Assembly (NCBI RefSeq): GCF_023701525.1
Contig: NZ_JAMQAW010000008.1
Location: 131,071 to 195,070, forward strand
DNA length: 64,000 nucleotides
Direction: 5' to 3'
DNA from: Streptomyces albipurpureus
GTDB lineage: Bacteria; Actinomycetota; Actinomycetes; Streptomycetales; Streptomycetaceae
Below are positions 25,728 through 33,544 of the stretch, in pieces. Position 1 is the first letter of the stretch. Every line of letters begins with the position of its first letter. Position numbers and translations under genes: made by a program. The notes below the pieces were generated by a model that was not told the origin of the DNA, did no database searches, and worked only from the letters and a program-made list of their open reading frames with translations.

Positions 25728-26084
25728 TCAGAAGGCCTGGCGCGGCTGCCCCGCCCGTAGCTTGCGGGCGAGCAGGCCGAGCAGCACGGCGTTGACCAGC
25801 CCGGCCAGGGCAGTCCCCGTGGAGAAGACCACCGGGGTCAGCCAGTCGAGAGAGGAGTCCCACTCGGGGGTCGGCACCAGCAGGGCGAGGACGCTGAGCG
25901 GTGCCGTGGTCATCAGCGGCCAGATCCCGGCGAACCCTGGGTCCCGCGCCACATACACCGCGTACAGGAAGAATCCCAGCGAGGCCGCGACCATCGCGAG
26001 GTATCCGCGTGCGAGCCAGTTGTCCACCGCGGGCGCCAGCAGGGCCCGAACCCTCCGCGGGCGGGGGTGTGCAGAACGTGCCAT
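25728..26084 (-). CDS. SCO4225-like small membrane protein, copy 1
   Basis: A 118-aa protein. After a basic N-terminus, DNWLARGYLAMVAASLGFFL marks the first TM helix. PLMTTAPLSVLALLVP and VVFSTGTALAGLVNAVLLGL are further membrane segments, then a basic tail. The pattern DNWLARGYLA...TTAPLSVL...LVNA is shared with the next gene and with the SCO4225 family of Streptomyces. The ATG at 26084 is inferred from that alignment. The function is unknown. Confidence 0.75.
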   Translation of the reverse strand: MARSAHPRPRRVRALLAPAVDNWLARGYLAMVAASLGFFLYAVYVARDPGFAGIWPLMTTAPLSVLALLVPTPEWDSSLDWLTPVVFSTGTALAGLVNAVLLGLLARKLRAGQPRQAF

Positions 26085-26167
26085 GTCCGTTCGTACCTTT
26101 CCGTTCGAGGGTGCTGCGAGTGCTGAGTGGGGGTGCGGGGAGGTCTGAGCGCCGACGCGGGAGGGGG

Positions 26168-26521
26168 TCACACAGGTCGGGCGGTGCGGCTGTCGCGGAC
26201 GTGATGGGCGAGGGAGCCCAGTACGGCGGCGTTGACCAGTGCGCTCAACAGGAGCCAGCCGACGGAGAAGGCGATGGCGACCGCCTCGACCACCCCACCG
26301 CCCTCGGTGCCGGGACCGAAGGGGAGAGCCATGCCCAGGACGGACAGGGGCGCCGTGAGCAGCAGAGGAGCCATGGCGTAGGTGCTCTCCGGGGAGAAGA
26401 ACGCGATCGGTAGGGAGGCGGCGAAGGCTGCCAGATAGCCCCGGGCGAGCCAGTTGTCCATGGCGAGCACAAGGAACTGGCGCAGACGTGGGAGGCGTCG
26501 CGGACGGGTGGCGTTCGACAT
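26168..26521 (-). CDS. SCO4225-like small membrane protein, copy 2
   Basis: A 117-aa paralogue of the previous gene, 83 bp upstream of it on the same strand. It shares MDNWLARGYLAAFAASL, LLTAPLSVLGMALP and LLLSALVNAAVLGSL at matching positions. GAGGG precedes the ATG. The two probably arose by tandem duplication and may form a hetero-oligomer. The function is unknown. Confidence 0.75.
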   Translation of the reverse strand: MSNATRPRRLPRLRQFLVLAMDNWLARGYLAAFAASLPIAFFSPESTYAMAPLLLTAPLSVLGMALPFGPGTEGGGVVEAVAIAFSVGWLLLSALVNAAVLGSLAHHVRDSRTARPV

Positions 26522-26782
26522 CGCGGGTCCCTCGGTTCGGTTCGTGGGTGCTGATCTCCACGGTGGACCGCGGGACGCGTGTGGACATGAGTACGAGTAC
26601 TCAACGCTGTATGGGTGGTTTTCGGCGGCGCCGACGCGGTGGATGCCGGGCACCGGGGCGTACGGCCTTTCTGGAAACGGTCTGAGGGTGGCTTCGTTGA
26701 CGCAGGTCAGACAGCCTTTCTAGATCCCTGCCGACTTCTCCGCACCCCCCAGGGCAGCTGCGGCGTCGGGCACGCGCCTGGG

Positions 26783-26788
26783 TAGGCT
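26783..26788 (+). promoter_or_regulatory. Possible -10 element of the first CutA-like gene
   Basis: TAGGCT is a common Streptomyces -10 hexamer. It sits in a block (GGGTAGGCTCGGTATYCCCGGA) conserved, with one change, upstream of both CutA-like genes (here and at 33144-33149). Conservation supports a shared promoter. No clear -35 is seen. Confidence 0.4.
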
Positions 26789-26816
26789 CGGTATCCCCGG
26801 ACCGAGGAGAGCCGAC

Positions 26817-27143
26817 GTGTCGATGGACGTGGTGATGGCGCGGGCCACCCTTGATGACGAGGGAAGGGCGGGGGAGTTGGCGCGCGGCGCGGTGGATCGC
26901 AGGCTGGCGGCGTGCGCGCATATCGACCCTGCCTTCACGGCGGTCTACCGCTGGCAGGGTGCGGTGCAGTCGGAGCGGGAGTGGCGGATCTCGTACAAGA
27001 CGACTCGGGATCGCCTGCCTCGGCTGGCCGAGTGGGTCGCGGCCAACCACGGTTACGACGTTCCGGAGTGGATCGTGCTCCCGGTGGAAGGCGGCTCGGA
27101 AGCGTATCTGGCGTGGGTGGTGGCTCAGACCGCTGAGGCGTAG
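26817..27143 (+). CDS. CutA-family protein, copy 1
   Basis: A 108-aa member of the CutA1 (divalent cation tolerance) family, small trimeric ferredoxin-like proteins of uncertain role. LARGAVDRRLAACAHIDP and VYRWQGAVQSEREWRISYKT correspond to the family's Cys-Ala and Y-x-W-x-G...E.E....KT motifs. The hydrophobic C-terminal strand (PEWIVLPVEGGSEAYLAWV) is also typical. The GTG start follows GAGGAGAG. A copy about 90 percent identical by eye lies at 33175-33504. Confidence 0.85.
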   Translation: MSMDVVMARATLDDEGRAGELARGAVDRRLAACAHIDPAFTAVYRWQGAVQSEREWRISYKTTRDRLPRLAEWVAANHGYDVPEWIVLPVEGGSEAYLAWVVAQTAEA

Positions 27144-27362
27144 CCCGCCTGGCTGGTCGGTTCGGCCTCAGTCCGGCCCAGGACCTGCCGAGCTCGCGTT
27201 GGTGGTGGAGGTGTCGGGCCGCCTCGTTCGCTCAGCTGTGGCTTCAGTCGGGGGACGGGTGCCGGGCCCACACCGCTGGCTGGTTCACACTCTCGGCAAG
27301 GGGACCGGGGGCGTCTATCCTGCCCCCTGGCAGGTGGGGGCGGCACCAAGAGGGGGGTCAGC

Positions 27363-27809
27363 GTGGCCGGCATTTTACTGTTCGTCGCTGCGGTTCTGAG
27401 CATCATCGGTGTGACGACGGACCGGGGCACGTTCACCGAAGTGAGCTGGATCCTCTGGGTCCTGGGCATCCTGCTCCTGGTCAGCGGGGCCCTGCGCCGC
27501 AGACGGCGGGTGTCGGTCGATGAACTGAGAGTCGGCGCGGCGGGGGGCGACCCGGGGGCACTGCGCGGCCTGGCGATGATGGCCAAGATCCAGGGCGACT
27601 TCGATGAGGCGGAGCGTCTGCTGCGCATGGCCGTCGACAACGGCGATGTCGAGTCGATGTGGGAGATGGGCAGACTCGTCGAGCAGCGCGACGGACTTGA
27701 GGAGTCGGAGCCCTGGTTCCGTATGGCGGCCGAGCGAGGCCACTTCGTCGCCAAGCGGTTCTTCCGCCCGGGGAACCCGCTCAACAGGGACGGCAGCAAT
27801 CCTCTCTAG
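27363..27809 (+). CDS. Sel1/TPR-like membrane-anchored protein
   Basis: A 148-aa protein with two N-terminal TM segments (ILLFVAAVLSIIGVTT and WILWVLGILLLVSGAL), a basic stretch RRRRR, then about 90 residues resembling Sel1/TPR repeats: AKIQGDFDEAERLLRMAVDN, DVESMWEMGRLVEQRD and ESEPWFRMAAERGHF. Such repeats usually bind partner proteins. The GTG start follows a GGGGGG stretch. It is monocistronic, with a hairpin 28 bp after the stop. Confidence 0.75.
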   Translation: MAGILLFVAAVLSIIGVTTDRGTFTEVSWILWVLGILLLVSGALRRRRRVSVDELRVGAAGGDPGALRGLAMMAKIQGDFDEAERLLRMAVDNGDVESMWEMGRLVEQRDGLEESEPWFRMAAERGHFVAKRFFRPGNPLNRDGSNPL

Positions 27810-27837
27810 GACCCGCCCTGAAGGAGGTTCAGTGCTC

Positions 27838-27877
27838 CGCATCGGGCCCGGGCCGTTGCCCTGGTGAGCCCGATGCG
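27838..27877 (+). terminator. Hairpin after the Sel1-like gene
   Basis: CGCATCGGGC (27838-27847) and GCCCGATGCG (27868-27877) are perfect 10-bp complements with a 20-nt loop. Position just after the gene supports termination, although the loop is long and no T run follows. Confidence 0.5.
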
Positions 27878-28062
27878 CCGGGCACTGACTGATTGTCAGA
27901 TCATGCTGGCCGATCGTCAGCGGGGCATCGAGTGTCATCACGTCGTGTTGGGCTCCGTCCCTGGCCGTACGTCTCCAGGGCGGCCTCACGGAGGTGGCTG
28001 CCGTCGGCGCGTAGATCCCTGGGTACGCCGATGGGCCCGGGGTGAGCGGTATCGGTCGTCCT

Positions 28063-29319
28063 CTAGTCCTGGAGCAGCGACAGCACCTGAGGCCAGCTGT
28101 CGGAGCGTGCGTGGGCGTCTGCGGCCGGTGTGCCGCCCATGTGGTAGGTGACACCGTTCAGCGGGTGCTTGAAGGATCTGGCGAGAGCGGTGTACGGGGG
28201 TGTGCTGACGCCGTGCCCGGCCTGGGGATAGATCAGCGCCCGGTGTCGGCCACCCGAGGCCCCCTTCTGTTTGCCGATCTCCTCGGCCGAAGGCGCCGCC
28301 GGCCACAGCCCGTCTGCCCCACCCGCGATGGCCAGCACGGTGCCGCGCACCCGCTGGAGGGGAATGGGCGCGTGCTTGACCGCCTTGCCGTCTTTCGTCC
28401 AGGCCGCGTCGTTGCGGGGAAAGCCCGTGTTGGTCTTGTGGCTCGGGGCATAGGCGACGACGTCCTGGACCAGGTCCGGGTAGTAGTGGGCGAGGAGTTG
28501 CGCGGCCTCGCTGCCGCGTGAGGCGCCGATGACGTGGGGGCGCTGCGATCCGCTGCCGTGCTCGCGGTTCAGCAGCCGGGCAGCGGTGGCGAAGTACTCC
28601 AGTTTGATCCCCGACAGGGTCTTGGGGCGCTCATCGCAGCCGAAGTAGCACAGGGCGAGCACGGGGTGTCCCCGGGAGGCCAGCAGCGCGGGGGAGAACT
28701 TGTCGCCGAGGCCGCCTTCCGAACCGCCGAAGCTGAGCACCGGCGGGCGGCGTGCGGCGCCGGTGGGCGGCAGATACAGCGAGCCCCGCACCCCGTCCTC
28801 GGCCATGGTCAGCGGTCGATGGGTGACACCCTCACGCATCCAGGTGCGGGTCAACCGGTGGGCCGCGATCTGCTTGCCGTCGGCGTTGACCGCCAGGTGC
28901 ACCTCGTAACCTGGCTGGTGCTCCGGCGGCTTCGCGATGAACCAAGACTGGTCGGCTACCCCGCTCTCCGGCTTCATCGACCAGAACAGACCCATGCCGT
29001 CGGCCTTCTGATACGTCCCCGAACGCGGCCGGTCACGGGTCAGGTCCACCGCCCCCGTTCTGTCCGCCGTGAACGTCGCCTGCCCGTTCCACTGCTGATC
29101 CCTGTAGTCCGCGGCCTGTGCGGTGACCGTCACCTCCTGACCCGCATCCAGGCCCGTGACCTGGATGCGCACCGGCTCATCGGCCAGGGCCACCGGCTTG
29201 TCGACCCGGAGCTCCACTTCAGCGCCGCCCTTGTCGCCCCCGGTGCCTCCGCTGCACCCGGCCAAGAGCAGTAACGCGAGTCCGCTGGAAGCAGCAGCTA
29301 TCCGTAATCCCGATTTCAT
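28063..29319 (-). CDS. Lipoprotein acyl-CoA thioesterase/BAAT-like hydrolase
   Basis: A 418-aa exported lipoprotein. The signal sequence ends with lipobox LLAGC (Cys at about residue 22), followed by a Gly/Ser-rich stretch. About residues 35-140 form the beta-rich acyl-CoA thioester hydrolase/BAAT N-terminal domain (DEPVRIQVTGLDAGQEVTV). The alpha/beta-hydrolase domain follows, with nucleophile Ser in GASRGSE near 255, acid Asp in GGADGLWP and His in YPQAGHGV. In cytosolic relatives this pair hydrolyses or transfers acyl-CoA. An extracytoplasmic version is known in actinobacteria but its substrate is not. The start could be 30 bp upstream at 29349. Confidence 0.85.
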   Translation of the reverse strand: MKSGLRIAAASSGLALLLLAGCSGGTGGDKGGAEVELRVDKPVALADEPVRIQVTGLDAGQEVTVTAQAADYRDQQWNGQATFTADRTGAVDLTRDRPRSGTYQKADGMGLFWSMKPESGVADQSWFIAKPPEHQPGYEVHLAVNADGKQIAAHRLTRTWMREGVTHRPLTMAEDGVRGSLYLPPTGAARRPPVLSFGGSEGGLGDKFSPALLASRGHPVLALCYFGCDERPKTLSGIKLEYFATAARLLNREHGSGSQRPHVIGASRGSEAAQLLAHYYPDLVQDVVAYAPSHKTNTGFPRNDAAWTKDGKAVKHAPIPLQRVRGTVLAIAGGADGLWPAAPSAEEIGKQKGASGGRHRALIYPQAGHGVSTPPYTALARSFKHPLNGVTYHMGGTPAADAHARSDSWPQVLSLLQD

Positions 29320-29530
29320 CGTCCCCGCCCCCGATTCATCCGCAGTCATGTCACATGCGGAACTCCGCGGACCATCACGATGGTTCCAAGGGGGCCGCCC
29401 GGGGCCGGAACAGGCTGCCCACCTTCCTTCACCGGCCAAGCCGGCGAGGGAGACACGGCACTTTGCGCCGACGCCCTCTCCGATCACCTCGGTCGCGGAT
29501 AGGCGCCGCCCGCGAAGCCCGCAAGGAGGG

Positions 29531-29992
29531 TCAGGTGGGCAGAGTCCAGCTCGGCCCGTCGGGGGTGTCAAGGCGTACCCGCTGTTCAGTGGGGGTGACG
29601 GTAAGGGTGAAGGCGGTCTGGGGAGGTGAGCCCGCTGCCTTCCAGGCATCGATGGCGGCTTCGACGTCATCCCAGAGCCGGTGGGGGCCGCCCTGGCGTA
29701 CACGGAACCCGTAACCGCTGTCGTCGTTGGGGACCAGGGTGGCGAGGGAGCCGTCACCGATGTCGATGGCGTGGACCAGCCAGGGCCCCCCTTCCACTCT
29801 GGTGCCGATCTCCAGAACGCGGGCGCCGTCCTTCGGGTCCAGGTCCTCCAGCATCCGTACGACGAGACCGGGGAGATTGGACGAGTCGAGCCGGACGACG
29901 GGAACCCGCCGCTCGTTCAGCTCGGTGATCACCCAGTCGGCCGTGGGGTCGGCCAGCTCCGTGAGTACCACCACCGGGCGGTGAGTACTCAT
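29531..29992 (-). pseudogene. Fused remnant of graspetide ATP-grasp ligase and methyltransferase
   Basis: The frame is intact (153 codons) but mosaic. Residues 1-41 (RPVVVLTELADPTADWVITE and on to VVRLDSSNLP) read like the N-terminus of ATP-grasp ligases that modify graspetide precursors. Residues about 42-65 (LVVRMLEDLDPKDGARVLEI) match the start of a protein-isoaspartate-type methyltransferase fold, ending inside SAM motif I. The remaining 85 or so residues (PHRLWDDVEAAIDAWKAAGS, FTLTVTPTEQRVRLD) resemble the C-terminus of the methyltransferases found in such clusters. The ATP-grasp catalytic part and most of the SAM domain are missing, so at least two in-frame deletions are implied. It starts 2 bp after the precursor-like frame. 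The product is unlikely to be active. Confidence 0.6.
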
Positions 29993-29994
29993 GC

Positions 29995-30273
29995 TCAAGA
30001 GCGGTCCTCGGCTTCGTCCTGCTCCGTCTTCTGGTCGTGGTCATCGTCACTGACGCTGGGACCGGCGCCGTCGCCCGGGTTCGTGGTGGTCGCGGTCTCC
30101 ACCCCGCGGTGGGTCGAGTGCCTGCCCATCTCCAGTCGGCGGCCCTCCGAGTCCTGGTAGACCGCGGTCTGCGTGTCAGGGGCCAGTCCCACGAGCGTTG
30201 CGGTCTGCCTGCTCAGCGTCGGATAGGGTTCCATCCGCGTCAGGCCTCATGGCACTACGGTGTATCGGTTCAT
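29995..30273 (-). pseudogene. Graspetide (ATP-grasp RiPP) precursor with leader stop codon
   Basis: The tail is typical of ATP-grasp-modified precursors: QTAVYQDSEGRRLEMGRHST, then Thr-rich GVETATTTNPGDGAG and an Asp/Glu-rich end DDDHDQKTEQDEAEDRS. Reading upstream in the same frame gives an ATG at 30271-30273 with ribosome binding site GAGGAGAAG, codons for MNRYTVVP, then a TGA at 30247-30249, then GLTRMEPYPT. The family leader usually has an aromatic residue before GL, so TGA most simply replaces TGG (Trp). Translation could still start at the ATG at 30234, giving 79 aa without the N-terminal leader. It lies directly before the fused ligase/methyltransferase remnant, so the whole locus looks decayed. 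Confidence 0.6.
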
Positions 30274-30381
30274 TCTTCTCCTCGAAGCATGGCTAGCCGG
30301 GGTCGCGCAATCTCCATGTGCGCCACGGCAACCGGTAGGACATAGGGGCGTTTTTAGTCGCCACCTATCGGCGGCCAGGCA

Positions 30382-31686
30382 TCAAGCCGCACTCTTCAAG
30401 CGGGCGTACTCGTCCAGTCGCTCGACGGCATCCCTGGCGGAGACGGCATCGACTGGTCGGAGTGCCTCGGTCACCTCGGCAAGTCGTCGCATGACGCGAC
30501 CGGACTCGACCTCGTCCAGGTGCTCCAACGTTTGCACCGCGTAGGTAGCGCCCTCTTCGATCTCTCCGGCCTTCACCAGGGTGCTGGCGAGCATCAGTCG
30601 GTACAACGCCCGGTTGCGGCCGTAGCTGCTCCTCTGGTGGGCCAGAGCAGCGCGGAAGAAGGGGACGGCGGCCTGGTGGTTGCCGAGTTCGTTGTAGAGG
30701 AGCCCTTGGCAGTACTCCACCTCCGTTGGCCCGTGGAAGGCGGCCCATTCAGAGGAGGGGTACCCGCGTCCCTTGTGGTCGAGAAGGCGCATGGCATCGG
30801 CAAGACGGCGGCCTGCCGTCTTGCCATCGGCCATCCCGGACAGAGCGCGAGTCTCCCGGCAGGCGATGATGGACTGGAGCACCGGCGAGCTGAGGCGGGT
30901 GGCGCGTTCTTGGGCGGCGTGTGCCAGGTCAAGGCCGTCCCGCGCTCGGCCTTCACATGACGCCTGCAAGCTCATCTGGGAGAAGACCTGAATCTCAAGG
31001 TTGGTGTCCCCGAGCGTGGCCGCCGTGGTCAGGGCCTCACGCCAGTATCGAAGGGCGGTGTCCTGGTCGGTGGCGTCGTAGTGCAGCCATCCGCACCATC
31101 CGGTGATCTCCCCGGAGAGGATCTTGAGCTGTCGGCCGATGGTGTCCGGGTATTTGCTGGTCTCGATGACCCGGCGCACCCGGCGCAGATGCCGGATGGC
31201 CAACGAGCGGACGGCCGCACCGCCGTAGGCATCGTCGAGTTGGAAGAGGGAGTGCAAACCCGCGCGGAGTTCGAGGAGATGGGTAGTGCCGACCGAGCCG
31301 GATTTGCCTGGTGGGGTGAGTGGCCGAAGGTGGGCTGGTAAGCCCACGGTAGCTGCCGCCCCTAGGGAGTCTGCGAGGAACGCGCGACGGTCCACGGAAG
31401 TGCCTCTCTGTGTGTGAAGAGGTTCACCTCCCAAGGTGACACCTGGCGGCGGCCCAGGGAACCCGAGTTCGGTCGGACAGATTCCGAACATGGCGTGCAG
31501 AATTCGCCAGGCGCGCCGCCGTGGCGCGGGAGGCGCGGGCTGACGCCACCGGCGTAACTGGCGGTCGGTCAGCGCGGCCGACTCATGCAGGACGTCCGCT
31601 GTGGCCTGGAAGGCCCGAAGGAAGTCTGCTGGCTTTGCCCACCCTTGCAGCAGACAGGCGTGTTCGAAGGACGTCAGATCAGACAC
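30382..31686 (-). CDS. TPR-domain regulatory protein (XRE-like N-terminus)
   Basis: A 434-aa protein of the large Streptomyces family that has a short N-terminal helical region related to XRE/HTH domains (SDLTSFEHACLLQGW, LTDRQLRRWRQ), a Tat-like or hydrophobic stretch RRAFLADSLGAAATVGLPA near residue 100, and a long TPR array. The array (about 130-430) includes ALRYWREALTTAATLGDTNL and AVPFFRAALAHQRSSYGRNR. The GTG at 31686 follows GGAAGG; the frame open to 31716 is less likely. It is divergent from a HATPase-domain gene, a pairing often seen in Streptomyces signalling clusters. The target is unknown. Confidence 0.75.
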   Translation of the reverse strand: MSDLTSFEHACLLQGWAKPADFLRAFQATADVLHESAALTDRQLRRWRQPAPPAPRRRAWRILHAMFGICPTELGFPGPPPGVTLGGEPLHTQRGTSVDRRAFLADSLGAAATVGLPAHLRPLTPPGKSGSVGTTHLLELRAGLHSLFQLDDAYGGAAVRSLAIRHLRRVRRVIETSKYPDTIGRQLKILSGEITGWCGWLHYDATDQDTALRYWREALTTAATLGDTNLEIQVFSQMSLQASCEGRARDGLDLAHAAQERATRLSSPVLQSIIACRETRALSGMADGKTAGRRLADAMRLLDHKGRGYPSSEWAAFHGPTEVEYCQGLLYNELGNHQAAVPFFRAALAHQRSSYGRNRALYRLMLASTLVKAGEIEEGATYAVQTLEHLDEVESGRVMRRLAEVTEALRPVDAVSARDAVERLDEYARLKSAA

Positions 31687-31856
31687 CTCATCACCTTCCG
31701 TGGTTCGGTCGAACACAGAAGGTAGCGGGTTCGGGCGGATAGGAAAGTCCGTTTACGGTGAAAAGTCCGGCGAGAACGTCGTTTCTGGCTTCCGACGCCC
31801 GTCGCCTCAGGGGAGTTGACTCGTATGTGAGCAAGCCACTGAGGGGAGCCCGGTCC

Positions 31857-32312
31857 GTGAGCAGTCAGCAGAGCCCCGACAGCAGAGGGATGACGATCGA
31901 CGCGCCCGTGGCCGAAGCCTCAGCCACAGGAAGGACCGTCTACACCGAGTCCCTGCGGAGGGCGCCCGAGTCCGTTCGATCCGCACGGCGCCTGGTCTCC
32001 TCGGCGCTACGAGCGTGGGGGCTGGAGCGGCTTGAGGACACTGCGTGGATCGTGGTCACGGAGCTCATGTCGAACGCTGTTGTGCATGCGCGCCTGAGCA
32101 CGGTGCGGGTGACGGTGACGCGGCGGGACCAATGCGTGGTGCGGATCGCCGTGGTGGACCGGTCGCGACGGGTGCCGCAGTCGCAGGCGGCCGACCTCGA
32201 TGACGAGTCCGGGCGGGGGCTGGCGATAGTGGCTGCGTTGTGCTCCGGCCGATGGGGCGCCGTCCCTCTGCGGCGGGGCAAATGCGTCTGGGCTGAGGTG
32301 GAGTTGGCGTGA
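31857..32312 (+). CDS. ATP-binding protein, anti-sigma-factor kinase-like (HATPase_c)
   Basis: A 151-aa stand-alone HATPase of the RsbW/SpoIIAB-like type. The N box VVTELMSNAVVHA near residue 70 and G1-type DDESGRGLAIVAALC near 117 are visible. Such proteins in Streptomyces act as anti-sigma or regulatory kinases that phosphorylate antagonist proteins, but no sigma factor or STAS antagonist is adjacent. GTG 31857 is chosen because GAGGGGAG precedes it; GTG 31827 and ATG 31890 are alternatives. It is divergent from the TPR regulator. Confidence 0.8.
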   Translation: MSSQQSPDSRGMTIDAPVAEASATGRTVYTESLRRAPESVRSARRLVSSALRAWGLERLEDTAWIVVTELMSNAVVHARLSTVRVTVTRRDQCVVRIAVVDRSRRVPQSQAADLDDESGRGLAIVAALCSGRWGAVPLRRGKCVWAEVELA

Positions 32313-32383
32313 GCGCTGCGACTACCGCCGCCGATTGCCGGAGCGACCACGTTGGCGATCCGCTTGGAAACGGTGCGTGACCG

Positions 32384-32782
32384 ATGACCAACCCCGCAGA
32401 TCCCACCTATCGCGCTGAGGCGATCGTGGAGGTGCCGCAGGGCGGCCCGGGTCAGACCGAGTCGGCTCAGTTGGTACTGGGGAGGTTCACCACTCCCTAT
32501 GCAGGGCGCGCCTTGCGGTGGACCTGTGTTCAGGCGTCCCGTATCGCCAATGGTCTGGACCCGGACCCCGATGTGCCCTGGTCCAGCACCTTGATCTGCA
32601 TGAGCCCGGATGACTGGCTGGACCTTGGGGACGCGCCCACCCGGTTGCGGAACTGGGTCGCGGATGAGGAGTCCCGGCTCGCCGCCTATCGGCAGTTGCG
32701 GGGCGGCGCTCCGTTCGCACTCACCGCGTCGGACTGGTCGGGCCGCTACGTGTTGACCGTATCGCCGGTGAACAGCGACTGA
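32384..32782 (+). CDS. Hypothetical protein, duplicated (copy 1)
   Basis: A 132-aa protein of unknown family. Key segments are YRAEAIVEVPQGG, LVLGRFTTPYAGRALRWTCV, QASRIANGLDPDPDVPWSST and LTASDWSGRYVLTVSPV. It is nearly identical to the protein at 35685-36122 from about residue 10 onward. It is 13 residues shorter because TGA occurs where copy 2 has CGA near the end, so this copy may be slightly truncated. It follows the HATPase gene on the same strand after 71 bp. Confidence 0.65.
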   Translation: MTNPADPTYRAEAIVEVPQGGPGQTESAQLVLGRFTTPYAGRALRWTCVQASRIANGLDPDPDVPWSSTLICMSPDDWLDLGDAPTRLRNWVADEESRLAAYRQLRGGAPFALTASDWSGRYVLTVSPVNSD

Positions 32783-32911
32783 CGTGACGACGCCGTCTCT
32801 CCCCAGATGTCCACCCCCTGAATACCCGGCCAAGGCAACGCAGCGGGACTATCAAGCGGGGTGGCGAAGAAGGTCCGTCCGGCCGTGCTCGGTACGACGG
32901 TCGGGCGGACC
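32417..32911 (+). repeat. 495-bp duplicated segment, copy 1
   Basis: From GAGGCGATCGTGGAGG to GTCGGGCGGACC this segment repeats at 35718-36212 with the same length and few differences. It covers most of the hypothetical gene and about 130 bp beyond it. Both copies lie in direct orientation, 3.3 kb apart, so recombination could delete the DNA between them. Confidence 0.85.
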
Positions 32912-33174
32912 GCAGCGGAGAAGAGGGGCTGGACCGGTGCGCCACTTGGGCCGCGGGAGATGGCTGAAGCGCTGGACGCTCTCTCCTCGGACGGCGAAAG
33001 GTCGCTCGATGACCGGCTTCGACACTCGCCGGACCGGGCGTTGTCACATGCGCGTGGGAGAGCTCCGCTTCTTCCCGGATCTCCAAGCAGCGGGCGGCAC
33101 GGGCGGCTGACCTCATCGACGTCGCCATAGGTGAGTCTCTGGGTAGGCTCGGTATTCCCGGATGGAGGAGTGTT
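32912..33174. other. Intergenic with no firm gene
   Basis: An open plus-strand frame begins inside the end of the duplicated segment (VRPAVLGTTVGRT) and runs on to about 33130 without recognisable similarity. In copy 2 the same reading ends after three further codons, which argues that it is not a conserved gene. A TAGGCT -10-like element for the next gene lies at 33144. Confidence 0.4.
33144..33149 (+). promoter_or_regulatory. Possible -10 element of the second CutA-like gene
   Basis: TAGGCT occurs in the same conserved block as upstream of the first CutA-like gene (26783-26788), 25 bp before the ribosome binding site region. Sequence further upstream differs between the copies, so the duplication boundary is near here. 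Confidence 0.4.
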
Positions 33175-33504
33175 GTGGTGCCTACGGATGTGGTGATTGC
33201 GCAGACCACTATCGATGACGAGGGGAGGGCGGGGGAGTTGGCGCGGGGCGCGGTGGATCGCAGGCTGGCGGCGTGTGCGCATATCGACCCTGCCTTCACG
33301 GCGGTCTACCGCTGGCAGGGTGCGGTGCAGACGGAGCGGGAGTGGCGGATCTCGTACAAGACGACTCGGGACCGCTTGCCGCAGCTGGCCGAGTGGGTCG
33401 CGGCCGCTCACAGCTATGAGGTGCCGGAGTGGATCGTGCTCCCGGTGGAAGGCGGCTCGGAAGCGTATCTGGCGTGGGTGGTCGCGGAGAGCACCGAGGC
33501 GTAG
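33175..33504 (+). CDS. CutA-family protein, copy 2
   Basis: A 109-aa protein nearly identical to copy 1 at 26817-27143. Changes cluster at the N-terminus (TDVVIAQTTIDDEG against MDVVMARATLDDEG) and near the end (AAAHSYEV, VVAESTEA). All family motifs are retained, including AACAHIDP and YRWQGAVQTEREW. The start is GTG 33175 or GTG 33178 after GGAGGAG. The nucleotide match includes the upstream promoter-like block, so the whole gene was duplicated recently. Confidence 0.85.
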   Translation: MVPTDVVIAQTTIDDEGRAGELARGAVDRRLAACAHIDPAFTAVYRWQGAVQTEREWRISYKTTRDRLPQLAEWVAAAHSYEVPEWIVLPVEGGSEAYLAWVVAESTEA

Positions 33505-33544
33505 TCACCTCGCCGAGCGAGCTCGGTTGTGCGGGCGCGCAGCC

